NCBI GenBank assembly: GCA_024500155.1
Contig: CM044874.1
Span: 66,388,795 to 66,452,794, forward strand
Direction: 5' to 3'
Origin: Chenopodium formosanum
Taxonomy: Eukaryota; Streptophyta; Magnoliopsida; Caryophyllales; Amaranthaceae
Length of the DNA: 64,000 nucleotides
Below, in pieces: positions 55,539 to 64,000 of the stretch. Every line of letters starts with the position of its first letter. Positions within the stretch are counted from its first letter, which is position 1. Under the pieces are notes generated by a model. The model had not been told where the DNA came from and did no database searches. It was given only the letters and a program-made list of their open reading frames with translations. A program made the position numbers and the translations under genes.

Positions 55539-56427
55539 GGGTCATGTTTGGTAAACAGCTTATTGGGGGAAAATTAGCTTATTTGACCAACATTAGCTGA
55601 TTGACTAGTCAAATAAGTTAATACTAGTGTTTGGTAGCAAGCTTATTTCCCTCAATAAGCTTTTTTACAAAACGTTGGTATGAGCAACGTTTCCAAAAAG
55701 CTTATTTGGTTAGGTGAGTTTAAATTACGAATTTGCCCTCATGGTATTAAGCCATATGACATACAGCAAGTCAGCTATGCAATTGCAATTCATTTCTCAC
55801 TTTTTCCTACCTCAACTCCACAAGTCCACATACTCCATAGTAGATCTAATTTTGTTAATTTTCTCAATTTCTTTTCCTTATTTTTTTTTTAACAATCTTT
55901 TCCTTTAATTTTATTTGTTTTGTTTATTATTTTTTTTAGTACAGTTTTTTCTTTGTTTTATTTATTGTTTTTTTTCTTTCAAAATGTTTTAATCTAACTT
56001 TTAGTAATTCTTATCTCCTCTAAAATTTTCGAAATCCTTGACCCAAACCAAATAAATTTGATTTTTTTTTTAATTTATCAGTCATGTTTTTTTTTTAATT
56101 ATTTATTTTTTTTTTATGTTAGATAATTTTTTTTTTTTGAAGAAACAGGTTTAATTTAATAAACATAAAATTTTTTAATATCATAAAAATGATTGTAACA
56201 TTACAAAGTTTATAGTGTAATTTTTCTTTTATTAAATAATTAATCCTTCAAAGTTAAATATGCCAATGTCCTTATTGGTCATTTTGCATACTTAAACAAC
56301 TTTAAGTAATCAGCTATTTACTAAACACTTTTATACAATCAGTTAATACAATAAGTTAGTCAAATCAGCTAGTCAAAATCAGCTAACTCAATCAGCTTCA
56401 GCTTTCAGCTTTCTCCCAAACAGGGCC
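55539..56427. repeat. Candidate inverted-repeat MITE (TGTTTGG termini)
   Basis: The left end GGGTCATGTTTGGTAAACAG and right end (complement) GGCCCTGTTTGGGAGAAAGC flank AT-rich DNA with many AATCAGCTAGTCAAAT-like subterminal repeats on both sides. The target duplication is unresolved because the flanks are A-rich. Confidence 0.45.
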
Positions 56428-56454
56428 AAGAAAAAAAAATTAACAACAATTAAA

Positions 56455-57660
56455 CTAAATAACAAACCAACATCACCAGCACTGAAACCACCCGCACTAC
56501 CGGCACCAAAACCACTCACCACCACCAGCACCAGCACCAAAACCAACCACCACCAGCACCAGCACCAAAACCCTTACCACTTAGCCGTACAAAACACCGA
56601 AAAAACCACCACCACCTACCACCCAATACAAAACACCCACGGTCGTATTTGGGGCAGGGCAGCCGGGGCGGTCGCCTAGGGCCCCATAGCAAAAGCCCAG
56701 TTTTCGTTAGTAAAAGCCTGACCTTCATTATTTAGGTATAAAAATTAATTTCTAGATATGTTAAATGAATGAACAAAGTGGTTCACTGGTTAGAACAGAA
56801 TTTAGTTATATGTTTACATTCTCATAGATTCGATTCCCATTAACTATTTTTTTTTCCTCCCGTTAACTATTTTTTTTCCTTTCATTTTTTTCGCTTAGTT
56901 TTACAAGTATGATACTTTCGTAATTTTGTAATTTTGTATGACTTTATTTTTATAAAGTTTTTTTTTTTTTTTGGTTCAAAAGATTTTAAGATTAATATTT
57001 GTTATTCTATTATTATATTATATATTCACATTAATATTAGAATACTAGGATGTACCATTTGTATGAAATTGATTATTAATTTATACTCCTTTTGTTCTAT
57101 TTTAATTGCATGCAATGATGGGAGTTTTTTTATATATAACATAAATATCATTAGTTATGTTTTACTAAATATTATAAAAGTTGATAATGAAAGTATATTT
57201 TGAGGAAAATCTAACAAATATCACATGTATATATATTTTTTCCAACCCATAAATTACAAAAGATGATCAAAAGAGTGTACGTGAATAAGATTAAATTTGA
57301 AAGGTTAGAATTGGAGGAAAAAACTGGAGGAAATATGACCAAGCTAAATAACTTCATAAATATACAGTACTCTTCATTTGCAATCAAGCTTTAGTGCATA
57401 TGACATGTATGATTAAATTTATAGGGCCCCTAATTGTTACTTTGCCCATAGGCCCCACAAAACTCAGAAACGGCCCTGAAAACACCGAACAAACCACCAC
57501 CAAGCCGCACAAAAACACCGAACCAACCACCACGAGCTGAGCCGCACAAAACAACGAACGAACCTACCAACCCACAAAAACCCACAAATCTAGAAAACCC
57601 TTGAACTCATGAACCCTCCCTTAAACCCAACGAACCCACCGAACCCGCGAACCCGCAAAA
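56455..57660. repeat. CACC/ACCAGC low-complexity tract split by a hAT element
   Basis: Before 56638 and after 57486 the sequence is a biased ACC-rich tract (CACCACCAGCACCAGCACC, AAAACACCGAACCAACC). It gives artefactual Gly/Trp-rich or Pro-rich frames. The charged frame at 57681-57890 also lies in repeat-derived DNA and is not supported as a gene. Confidence 0.6.
56638..57478. mobile_element. Non-autonomous hAT element (841 bp)
   Basis: A perfect 8-bp duplication AAAACACC lies at 56630-56637 and 57479-57486. The termini are CACGGTCGTATTTGGGG and, complemented, CAGGGCCGTTTCTGAGTT, with GGGGCC-rich subterminal DNA. No transposase remains. It encloses a tRNA-like A-box/B-box pair (56780-56850). 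Confidence 0.75.
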
Positions 57661-58043
57661 ACCCACATATCTGAACTGCCATGAGAATAAGGTTGGATGA
57701 GGATAAAAATATAATGGGGATGAGGAAGAAGATGAAGAAATTTGATGATGAAGAAAGAAGAGAGAAATATAATGGGGATGAGGAAGAAGATGAAAAATTA
57801 AGTGATGAAGGTGATTGGGATGATAATGAATTAAGAAGGAAGGGGATTGCTTTTGGTGGAAATGGTGAAAAAGTTAGGGCAATTATGTAAAATCACACAA
57901 AAAAACTTACTAAAAAAAAAAGAAATCACTTTGTTACGAGTAATGTGTGACTGTGTGAGACGGTCATTTTTTGTAAATGTTGCGAGTAATGTGAAGCGGA
58001 GGTAGTATTATAGAAAATTTTAAATACACACTATATATATATA

Positions 58044-58430
58044 TTAGCCTATTGTCACGCGTGTTATATATCAATGTATATCACATTAATGCTTATTTGT
58101 CGTGTGGACATGATGAGAAGTAAATGACTTTATAAGATATTAATTGACATTTATAATTTAACTAATACATATGGAATATTGGAATTGATTGAAAATTAAA
58201 CTCTAAATCAACTATTTTATCCTAAATATCTATCCTTATGCTATTGAAAATAAAACTCAAAACTAACTTTTTTTCATCTTAAAAAATCTATTTAAATCTA
58301 CCAACATTTTTACCCTACATGTCATACTAATAATTAATTATTGCCTACATTGCGCAACACTTGGTGAAAAGTTGAAATGTCAAGTGTTGTTGTCTCATTG
58401 CCTAGCTAAAAGTTTAGCTTTATATATTAG
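58044..58430 (-). mobile_element. Helitron-like element, minus strand
   Basis: The minus-strand 3' end shows a CACGCGTG stem, ACAATAGG, then CTAA before T. The 5' side ends in CTAATATATAAAGC, like the 24862 Helitron but lacking the leading T. The same 3' end recurs at 58795. Confidence 0.45.
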
Positions 58431-58839
58431 TTATATGATATGATATGATATATTGCGCTCTTACAAAAATCCATATATATACTATGAAACTATCAAATAA
58501 CAAGGTTTGTATCAATGATATGCTTTAAAATGTGGTGTAGATAAAAAGGTTTATCCATTTAATATAAATAATCCGAGAGATTGCCCGAACACAAAATTTT
58601 ATACTAATGTATTAAAAGGCGTTTATTAAAACATCAATGTACCATGTAGATCGTTTAAATCACGCCATGTCTCTCCACAAACACCTCATGACGCCACCTC
58701 ACCCAAGCAACCCACATTACTTCATATAACAAAAATATAAGGTTAAGGGGATTTGAATACCCAACCACGTAACAAAGTTGGATATTTAACCATATTAGCC
58801 TATTGTCACGCGTGTTATATATATGAAAAAGAATTGTAC

Positions 58840-59774
58840 GATTCCATCTTAGCCTATTGCCACCAGGCTGATGAGACGATTTCTCATATTTTTCAGTATT
58901 GTCCCTTCATTCGAGGTGTTTGGGCTTCCGCGTCGACGGGTGTAATTTGTCTGATCCCCTTGCACCAGAACTTTGACATGTGGTTAAGCGAGACCATTAG
59001 CTGCTTTGTGACTGCTAAGGATTGGGTTAAGTTAGATGGTACTTTAAGTCTTATGTGGGTTGTGTGGTTATCTAGGATTAATCTTCGTTTTCGCTCGGAA
59101 GTTTATTCCCATGCCAGGATTCTAGTTGCTGCCTCTGGTTGGGCGAAGCGCAGTTTGGCAGCTCGATGCTTGTCTTGTCTTTTTCGTCCTTCTTGTCCTC
59201 CAAGATATTGTCGTTCGGCTCGCCGACTGCGTATTCCTACTGGCCCTTCGGTTTGTTTTGATACTTGCCTTACCTTTGACGGTGCTTGGGATGCTAGGGA
59301 CCATAGTGCAGGCATGGGTTGGTTTCTTTCTCCGACTTCTCTACTTCCTTTAGATGGTGGGGGGGGGGGGGGGCCTCAAGCGGGTTTCACTTCTTCTGTG
59401 CTTCACTCTGAATTGTTGCCTGTTTACTTGGTTTGCGCCATGTACGCGAGAAGGGCTTCACTAGTGTTCGGATATTTACAGATTGCAGTTCAGTTCAGTT
59501 ACTTATTTGGGGTCAGACTTCGGATACAATTGAGGTTATTTGGATTTTGCGGTGGACTCGACATATTACTACCTCCGTTACATGTTATTTGCAACGATTA
59601 GACATTTTTCCTCTCTACTTTTATGTCAAATCGTTGCAAATAATATGTAACGGAGGTAGTATTTCTTTTTTCCATGCCTATGAGATCCACAAGGTTTCCC
59701 GCCAGGAGATTGGTCCAGCTCATCTTTTGGCCGACTTGGCTCGGCGACGTCATTTTCTTTATTTTCGCTTTTAG
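58840..59774 (+). pseudogene. LINE ORF2 C-terminus (zinc-finger region and RNase H), broken
   Basis: The frame first reads the zf-RVT-like region after the reverse transcriptase (ETISHIFQYCPFIRGVW), then an RNase H start (CFDTCLTFDGAWDARDHSAG, about 59257-59316). A run of 16 G at about 59358-59373 is translated as poly-Gly. A frameshift near 59450-59456 moves the rest (FTSVRIFTDCSSVQLLIWG) into another frame. The Stowaway MITE then interrupts before the end (IGPAHLLADLARR) and stop at 59772-59774. RNase H-bearing L1 elements are common in plants. It is non-functional. Confidence 0.8.
59569..59659. mobile_element. Stowaway MITE (91 bp) inside the LINE
   Basis: Near-complete foldback: left CTACCTCCGTTACATGTTAT, right complement CTACCTCCGTTACATATTAT, flanked by TA (59567-59568, 59660-59661). 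Confidence 0.85.
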
Positions 59775-60014
59775 TTTTCTTTTGTAGTTCTCTTTGTCAA
59801 AAAAAAAAAAGAAAAAAAAAGAATTGTACATAAGTGCAAACTACATGATTTAATTACTAAAAAAAACACATTCAATAATGTTGATTTCAGATTTTAAATT
59901 TCTTATAAAAAAAATCCCAATTGCACAATTACAAAAGTAGCCCCGGGGCAATGTCGGGGCTACTCAATAGTTAATAAATTATTTAAGGGTTTTTAGATTG
60001 AATAATTTATACCT

Positions 60015-60475
60015 CTTTCCTTTCTTTAAAACCCTACCCTCCGTCATCTAATATGAATGAGCTTCCATCGATTTTTACTGGTAGAAAGCCCCAATCTTTG
60101 TTTCTTGTCACTTTTTTCTTTTTAATTTTAGTTTTGTAATAAAAATTCCACTTCCAGGATGATCTTTTGTCCCTCAAAAGAAAGAATTATTCATCTCTAT
60201 TTTTTGAGTTGCTTTTATTTTTATGGGAGTGGTGTGAAGAATTATACAAAACTGTAAAATTTGTTAATTTCTCGAATATTATCTAATAAATTAGATCAAA
60301 CCATTATCAAGACTATATCATATTGTTAGATTGTCTCTCAAAAAACGTGGTAAGTTCCCTGCGATGTAATATAAGCGTAAGATTTTCCTTAGTGCAAGAT
60401 GTATTCAACGATTGTAGCTTATATGAAGGAATTCTTTATTTGATTCATTATATTATGTATTTTGTTTGAATTTAT
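60015..60475 (+). repeat. Unclassified non-LTR retroposon (copy 3)
   Basis: It aligns on the plus strand with the minus-strand insertion at 25792-27101: shared GAAAGCCCCAATC.TTGTTTC, GAGCTTCCATCG, CAACGATTGTAGCTT and TTTATTTGATTCA.TTAT blocks in the same order. The limits are uncertain. Confidence 0.5.
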
Positions 60476-60580
60476 ATGATTATCACTTAATTTTGTTTGA
60501 ATATTGTTCGATACTCTATTGTTCGAAATTTTTTATTGGAATTGTAAAAAAAAAAATTAGTGAAATCAAACGGATACCTT

Positions 60581-61067
60581 ATGTTCACATTTTGAAATGC
60601 ATATGTTCATATTTTGAATTCTTATGTTCATATACTGAATCCTTTTGTAAACTTTCTGAAATGCATATATTCACTTTCTAAATCCATATGTTCATATTTC
60701 TTATGTATATGTTCACCTTCTGAAATGCTTAATTATGTTCATACGTATTAAAAAATGAACCAATGCATATGTTCATATGTTGAATGCATATGTTCATATT
60801 TTGAATACTTATGATGCATATGTTTCATAATCATATTTATTTTTTATTTCTTCAATTTTTTATGTTCATAATTAAATGTCTTATATTCATAATAATATTT
60901 TATACGTTCATAATATAAATATTCAAATTAAATATTTATTGTTCATAAATATTCTCATTAAGTCTGTTTATGCATATGTTCTCTTTCTTAATAGCATATG
61001 TTCATATTTTTTACACATATTTGAAGAACCTATGCATATGTTCATATTTTGCACGATTATGTTCATT
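60581..61067. repeat. Minisatellite-like array with ATGTTCA core
   Basis: About 15 occurrences of a loose unit CATATGTTCATATTTTGAAT of 20-25 bp, with variants ATGTTCACTTTCT. Two further copies are at 61461-61495. It is non-coding despite local open frames. Confidence 0.7.
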
Positions 61068-63640
61068 GATAAAAAAAAATGCAGAAAATCAGATGAAACA
61101 CATATGAAATTAATCACAGCTAAAAAAAATTAGATAAACAACCAATTCCATATTGTAAGGAACATATTCAATCGTTAAATCAAAACAAAACGAGAAAAAT
61201 AGGGAAAAAAAAACAGAGGAAAAAGGAATTAAAGAAGGAAGGAGAAAAAACAGAGTATAATTTGTGAATTCAAAGATTCATATAAACCTTAATCAATCGA
61301 AATTAAAGCACAAAATCGAAATTCACAAAAAAAAATTCATACTTAATAACTACTTTCATGTTGTAAGAAACAAATTCAATCAAAAAAGTGTAAAAAAGGG
61401 GGAAAAAACAGAGGAGGGAGAAAATAAAAAACGACGGAGAAAAATAGAGGAGAAGAAAGTTAATGTTCACTTTCTCAAAAGCTAATGTTCATATTGTGTT
61501 GTTATTACACCTATTTCTAGGTGTATGAGTGTGCACATAAGAATATGTGGTAAAAACGAGTTCAAGAAAGAAGAAAAAGAAATAAAGCCCATAGTCCAGC
61601 CCAAACATAGCATACGCCAAACCCTAACCCTAGTCATACAAGCTATAACAGTATATAAACCACAAATTACAACGATCAGTCACATAAGACATAACTCATC
61701 CCCCCCTTCAAAAAAAAAAAAAAAAAAGACGTAACTCATCATCTCTGATTTTCTTTCTGTTATACATTTTTATTGTGTTTTTGTTAAATTTTCTGTCAAA
61801 TTTATTTATAAATGGGAGAGAAATTGCTGTGATGCTTCAAAACTACCTATTTTCTGAGAAACTTTATTGTTTCTTTGATTAATATTTACCAATGGATCCT
61901 TCTGAGCTTTCTCTCTTATCTCTCTTTCTATTTTTTTTTTTTAAATTAAGAAAAGAATTTAAATGTTTTTTTTTTTTGGGGTATGAGAATTTTAATTTTG
62001 GTATATCGAATATTTTCATTGATCAAAAATATTTATTTAAGTTTTGATGATTGGATTAAAGTTGAAGCCATTGAAGTGATGAAATTTGTATCGGAATATA
62101 ATTATGTCGACTAAAACTACAGACTACAATTATCTGATTCAATGGCTTAAATTCTTAATTTTTGTCAAATTTATACCTCAAAATTTTCCTATTTTTCTAT
62201 AATAATTTTATTTTCTTCTGTTATGTACATTTGAAATTGCAATTGAAGTGTGAAAGGTTACAGTCGAGATTGCAATAAATATAAATAAATACTGTAAAGT
62301 CGATAATAGTATTACATTACTATAATACGGCGTAAATCAGAATGACATCTGAAGTTTAAGATTGAAAATGGAGTTATTGAAGTGATGAAATTTGTATCGG
62401 AATATAAATGTGTCGACTAAAACTACAGACTACAATTATCTGATTCAATCACTCCTTTTCGTAAGCTATGTCAGATTCCCCTTCAAAAAAAAAAAAAAGC
62501 TATGTCAGATTAATTTACAAATTGGAATTTATCGCTGAATATTTTTTGTTTTTTGTCACTTCAAAATTACAAAATCAATAAAAAATAAACTAAAAATTAT
62601 ATTTGAAAATTGCATATTACTCCGAAATAAATTGTGAGGATTTTAATGCGAAATAAATTCAATTTAATCAAATTTTAAACATAATTTAGAAAGTTAAGAC
62701 TCATTTTAATAAAGTCGTTAGCTAATCATTAGAGCACAAAATAGCTACCAAAAAGTTAATTATATTTGTGAGGCATAAAATATATTTTTCTTGTGTTTTC
62801 AAAAAAAAAAAAAAAAAAAAAAATTTTCTTGTGAGTAATACGAACAGGAGGTAGTAGATAATAATGATTTTCATAGATGTTATTGCCATCAAAATTAATT
62901 GATCTTGTAAAAGTAGAAGATTTCAATTTTCTGAACAAAATCTTAAATTTTATGCAGAACTACATGACAAAAACATGTTATTGTATCATTATACAGGATG
63001 CCCTTAATATAGCTTCATTATTTTACTCTGTAATGCAATGTAATATTATAAAGGATGCCCTTCATAGCTTCATGACTCGTGAGTTTGTGCAGTATTAGCT
63101 TCGTGAAATCATGAATGTATACCCAATCATCCCATTGAGTCACTAGAACGATCTGATGATCATCGAGTTTACTTCTAGAGTAAATTGCATCCTCAAACAA
63201 TAGCACAAAAAAAGCATATTAATATGAGAAACAAACTATTTCGTTGTACCATGCTAGAAAATTGCATTGCCAAAAAAAGCAGCAAGTTTAGAAGCACCGC
63301 AGCACTGCGTACAAGACTCTGTACATCAGTCACCTTATCCTTGTTTGTATGTCTGAAAATGGACTTGTTTATACAATTATATGAATGCATCTCAAGAACG
63401 GAAGTTTCTCTATTTAACTTTCTTCTAACCCTATGCATCACACCTTATATCCCCTTCTGCGATCCACAGAAAGAACTATATAACCATTTATGATTTACCT
63501 TCAGTACACATAAAGATGCTGAAGTTAGTGTTATTTTCCTGCAGTTCGTACTCATGTCTATGACTTTCTCCGGGAACAGCATTTCATGTTTATAAAGCTA
63601 TCTATAATCCTAGCAAAAAGGCATCATAGTCTCAGGAAAA
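61068..63640. other. AT-rich intergenic DNA before the metal transporter gene
   Basis: No gene is recognised. It contains a 74-bp direct repeat (62070-62143 and 62376-62449), three tiny poly(A) insertions with target duplications (61701, 62478, 62796), and from 62830 a less AT-rich part that may include the 3' UTR of the minus-strand gene. A short block GGATGCCCTT..TAGCTTCAT recurs at 62998 and 63053. Confidence 0.45.
62070..62449. repeat. 74-bp direct repeat pair
   Basis: Copies at 62070-62143 and 62376-62449 begin ATTGAAGTGATGAAATTTGT and end TATCTGATTCAAT, with only 2-3 mismatches, 306 bp apart in register. Confidence 0.85.
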
Positions 63641-63641
63641 A

Positions 63642-63928
63642 TTACGAGGGAGTTGTATGGTTAGCAGGTGTGAGCCGCAACTGAACATGAACTTGAATGA
63701 CATCAGATACTGTTCCGAGAATCTCCTTTTTCACTTCCTCTGCCATCAACCTTGCATCACTGACACAGAAACCGGTATAAAAAATATGTACCAGTATAAT
63801 TGAATGAAGTAAAGGATGATTCCTGAAACATTTTACCTGATCATTATGTCAGGTGGCATGGAGACCTCAACATCCAGCATAATCTTGTTTTGCAACAAGT
63901 GAGGCGTTATGTGCTCTAGCTTCATTTT
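63642..63928 (-). CDS. MTPC1: Cation diffusion facilitator (metal tolerance protein), last two exons, partial
   Basis: On the minus strand the penultimate visible exon 63928-63837 (92 bp; acceptor TTTCCAG, donor CAG|GTAAAA) joins across a 77-bp intron to the last exon 63759-63642, ending in TAA. The joined frame reads the C-terminal cytoplasmic dimerisation domain of the CDF family (IMLDVEVSMPPDIMI, then AEEVKKEILGTVSDV and QVHVQLRLTP). CDF proteins export Zn, Mn, Fe or other divalent metals from the cytosol; the membrane domain and metal site lie beyond 64000, so substrate and compartment are unknown. The symbol rests on resemblance and on the NF-YB5 neighbour, so treat it as tentative. Confidence 0.68.
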
Positions 63929-64000
63929 CTGGAAATATAATTCAGGGCCAGATGGATTAATAACAGAAACAAAAAGAAAAAGAAAATCTTCCGCAGAAAT

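Larger units (their letters stand above)
55415..58005. mobile_element. Candidate large Stowaway/mariner-like element with nested MITEs
   Basis: The left terminus CTACCTCCACTTCGCATTAC and the complemented right terminus CTACCTCCGCTTCACATTAC face each other 2.6 kb apart, each next to TA. The interior contains a candidate MITE (55539-56427) and a hAT element (56638-57478), leaving about 0.86 kb. No transposase is readable. The two ends could also belong to separate MITEs. Confidence 0.45.
58840..59815 (+). mobile_element. 5'-truncated LINE with RNase H domain
   Basis: The insertion has a poly(A)-rich tail (59799-59820) and a 14-bp target duplication AAAAAGAATTGTAC (58826-58839, 59816-59829). 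It retains only the C-terminal part of the L1-like ORF2 and is interrupted by a 91-bp Stowaway MITE. LINEs insert by target-primed reverse transcription, which explains the truncation and tail. Confidence 0.85.
58600..59970 (+). mobile_element. Candidate composite Helitron holding a LINE
   Basis: The 5' side TACTAATGTATTAAAAGGCG matches the fragment at 18637. The 3' side has a strong stem GTAGCCCCG ... CGGGGCTAC (59938-59964) followed by TCAATAG before T. A second Helitron 3' end (minus strand, from 58795) and a LINE (58840-59815) are inside. Boundaries are tentative. Confidence 0.35.

Noticed and set aside
56760..56860. Functional tRNA gene in the hAT element
   Set aside because: Box A and B motifs are present but no cloverleaf with paired acceptor and anticodon arms can be drawn.
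57681..57890. Highly charged 69-codon ORF
   Set aside because: Low-complexity GA-rich DNA inside a transposon-rich stretch; no domain, no splice structure.
62877..63493. Overlapping short ORFs near the right edge
   Set aside because: No family motif on either strand; the region more likely contains the 3' UTR or flank of the minus-strand CDF gene.

Overview
The window is repeat-dominated nuclear DNA of a flowering plant, most likely a eudicot. The base composition is AT-rich, the LTR retrotransposons belong to plant lineages (Ty1-copia, Tat-type and Athila-type Ty3-gypsy), and the only two host genes are plant-type: a single-exon NF-Y subunit B gene close to Arabidopsis NF-YB5, and the last exons of a cation-diffusion-facilitator (metal tolerance) gene at the right edge. 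From memory, the Arabidopsis counterparts NF-YB5 and MTPC1 lie close together on chromosome 2, so this may be one conserved gene neighbourhood stretched to about 48 kb by transposons. The species cannot be named; a Caryophyllales plant is only a guess.

Layout. 1-1396: 5' end of a minus-strand Ty3-gypsy element (LTR, primer site, start of gag). 2790-9610: a very young, apparently intact Ty1-copia element with a perfect 5-bp target duplication. 9616-14600: AT-rich DNA with MITE, retroposon and SINE-like relics. 14729-15250: the NF-YB gene. 15251-24213: intergenic DNA with two related Helitrons, Stowaway and Tourist MITEs and AAT microsatellites. 24214-55051: a nested block. A degenerate solo LTR contains (a) two Helitrons, the larger holding a 0.67-kb non-LTR retroposon that itself holds a hAT MITE, and (b) a giant Tat-type element (28740-54957) that itself holds an Athila-type gag-only element (40288-47306). 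55052-62840: MITEs, Helitron ends, a truncated LINE with RNase H domain, and simple repeats. 63642-64000: the metal transporter gene on the minus strand.

The most unusual object is the Tat-type element. Besides gag-PR-RT-RH-INT on the plus strand it carries two genes on its minus strand between INT and the 3' LTR. One (about 472 codons, one intron) and the other (about 658 codons, five introns of 72-78 bp) both resemble plant-mobile-domain proteins. All six introns are phase 0 with GT-AG ends. Because the genes are antisense to the genomic RNA, their introns can survive retrotransposition. The same element has seven separate GC-rich islands built from TTGGCGCCAA-like palindromes, which match the E2F binding consensus. 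One lies just upstream of the TATA box in each LTR and one upstream of a TATA-like motif in front of the first antisense gene. The copy is dead: RT has YVDN for YVDD, pol has a stop and a frameshift, the antisense genes have stops, and the Athila element splits the first antisense gene.

A second theme is tiny poly(A) insertions flanked by 10-14 bp target duplications, one of them supported by an empty site in a sister repeat within the window. All coordinates and identities were read by eye; no database search was possible.
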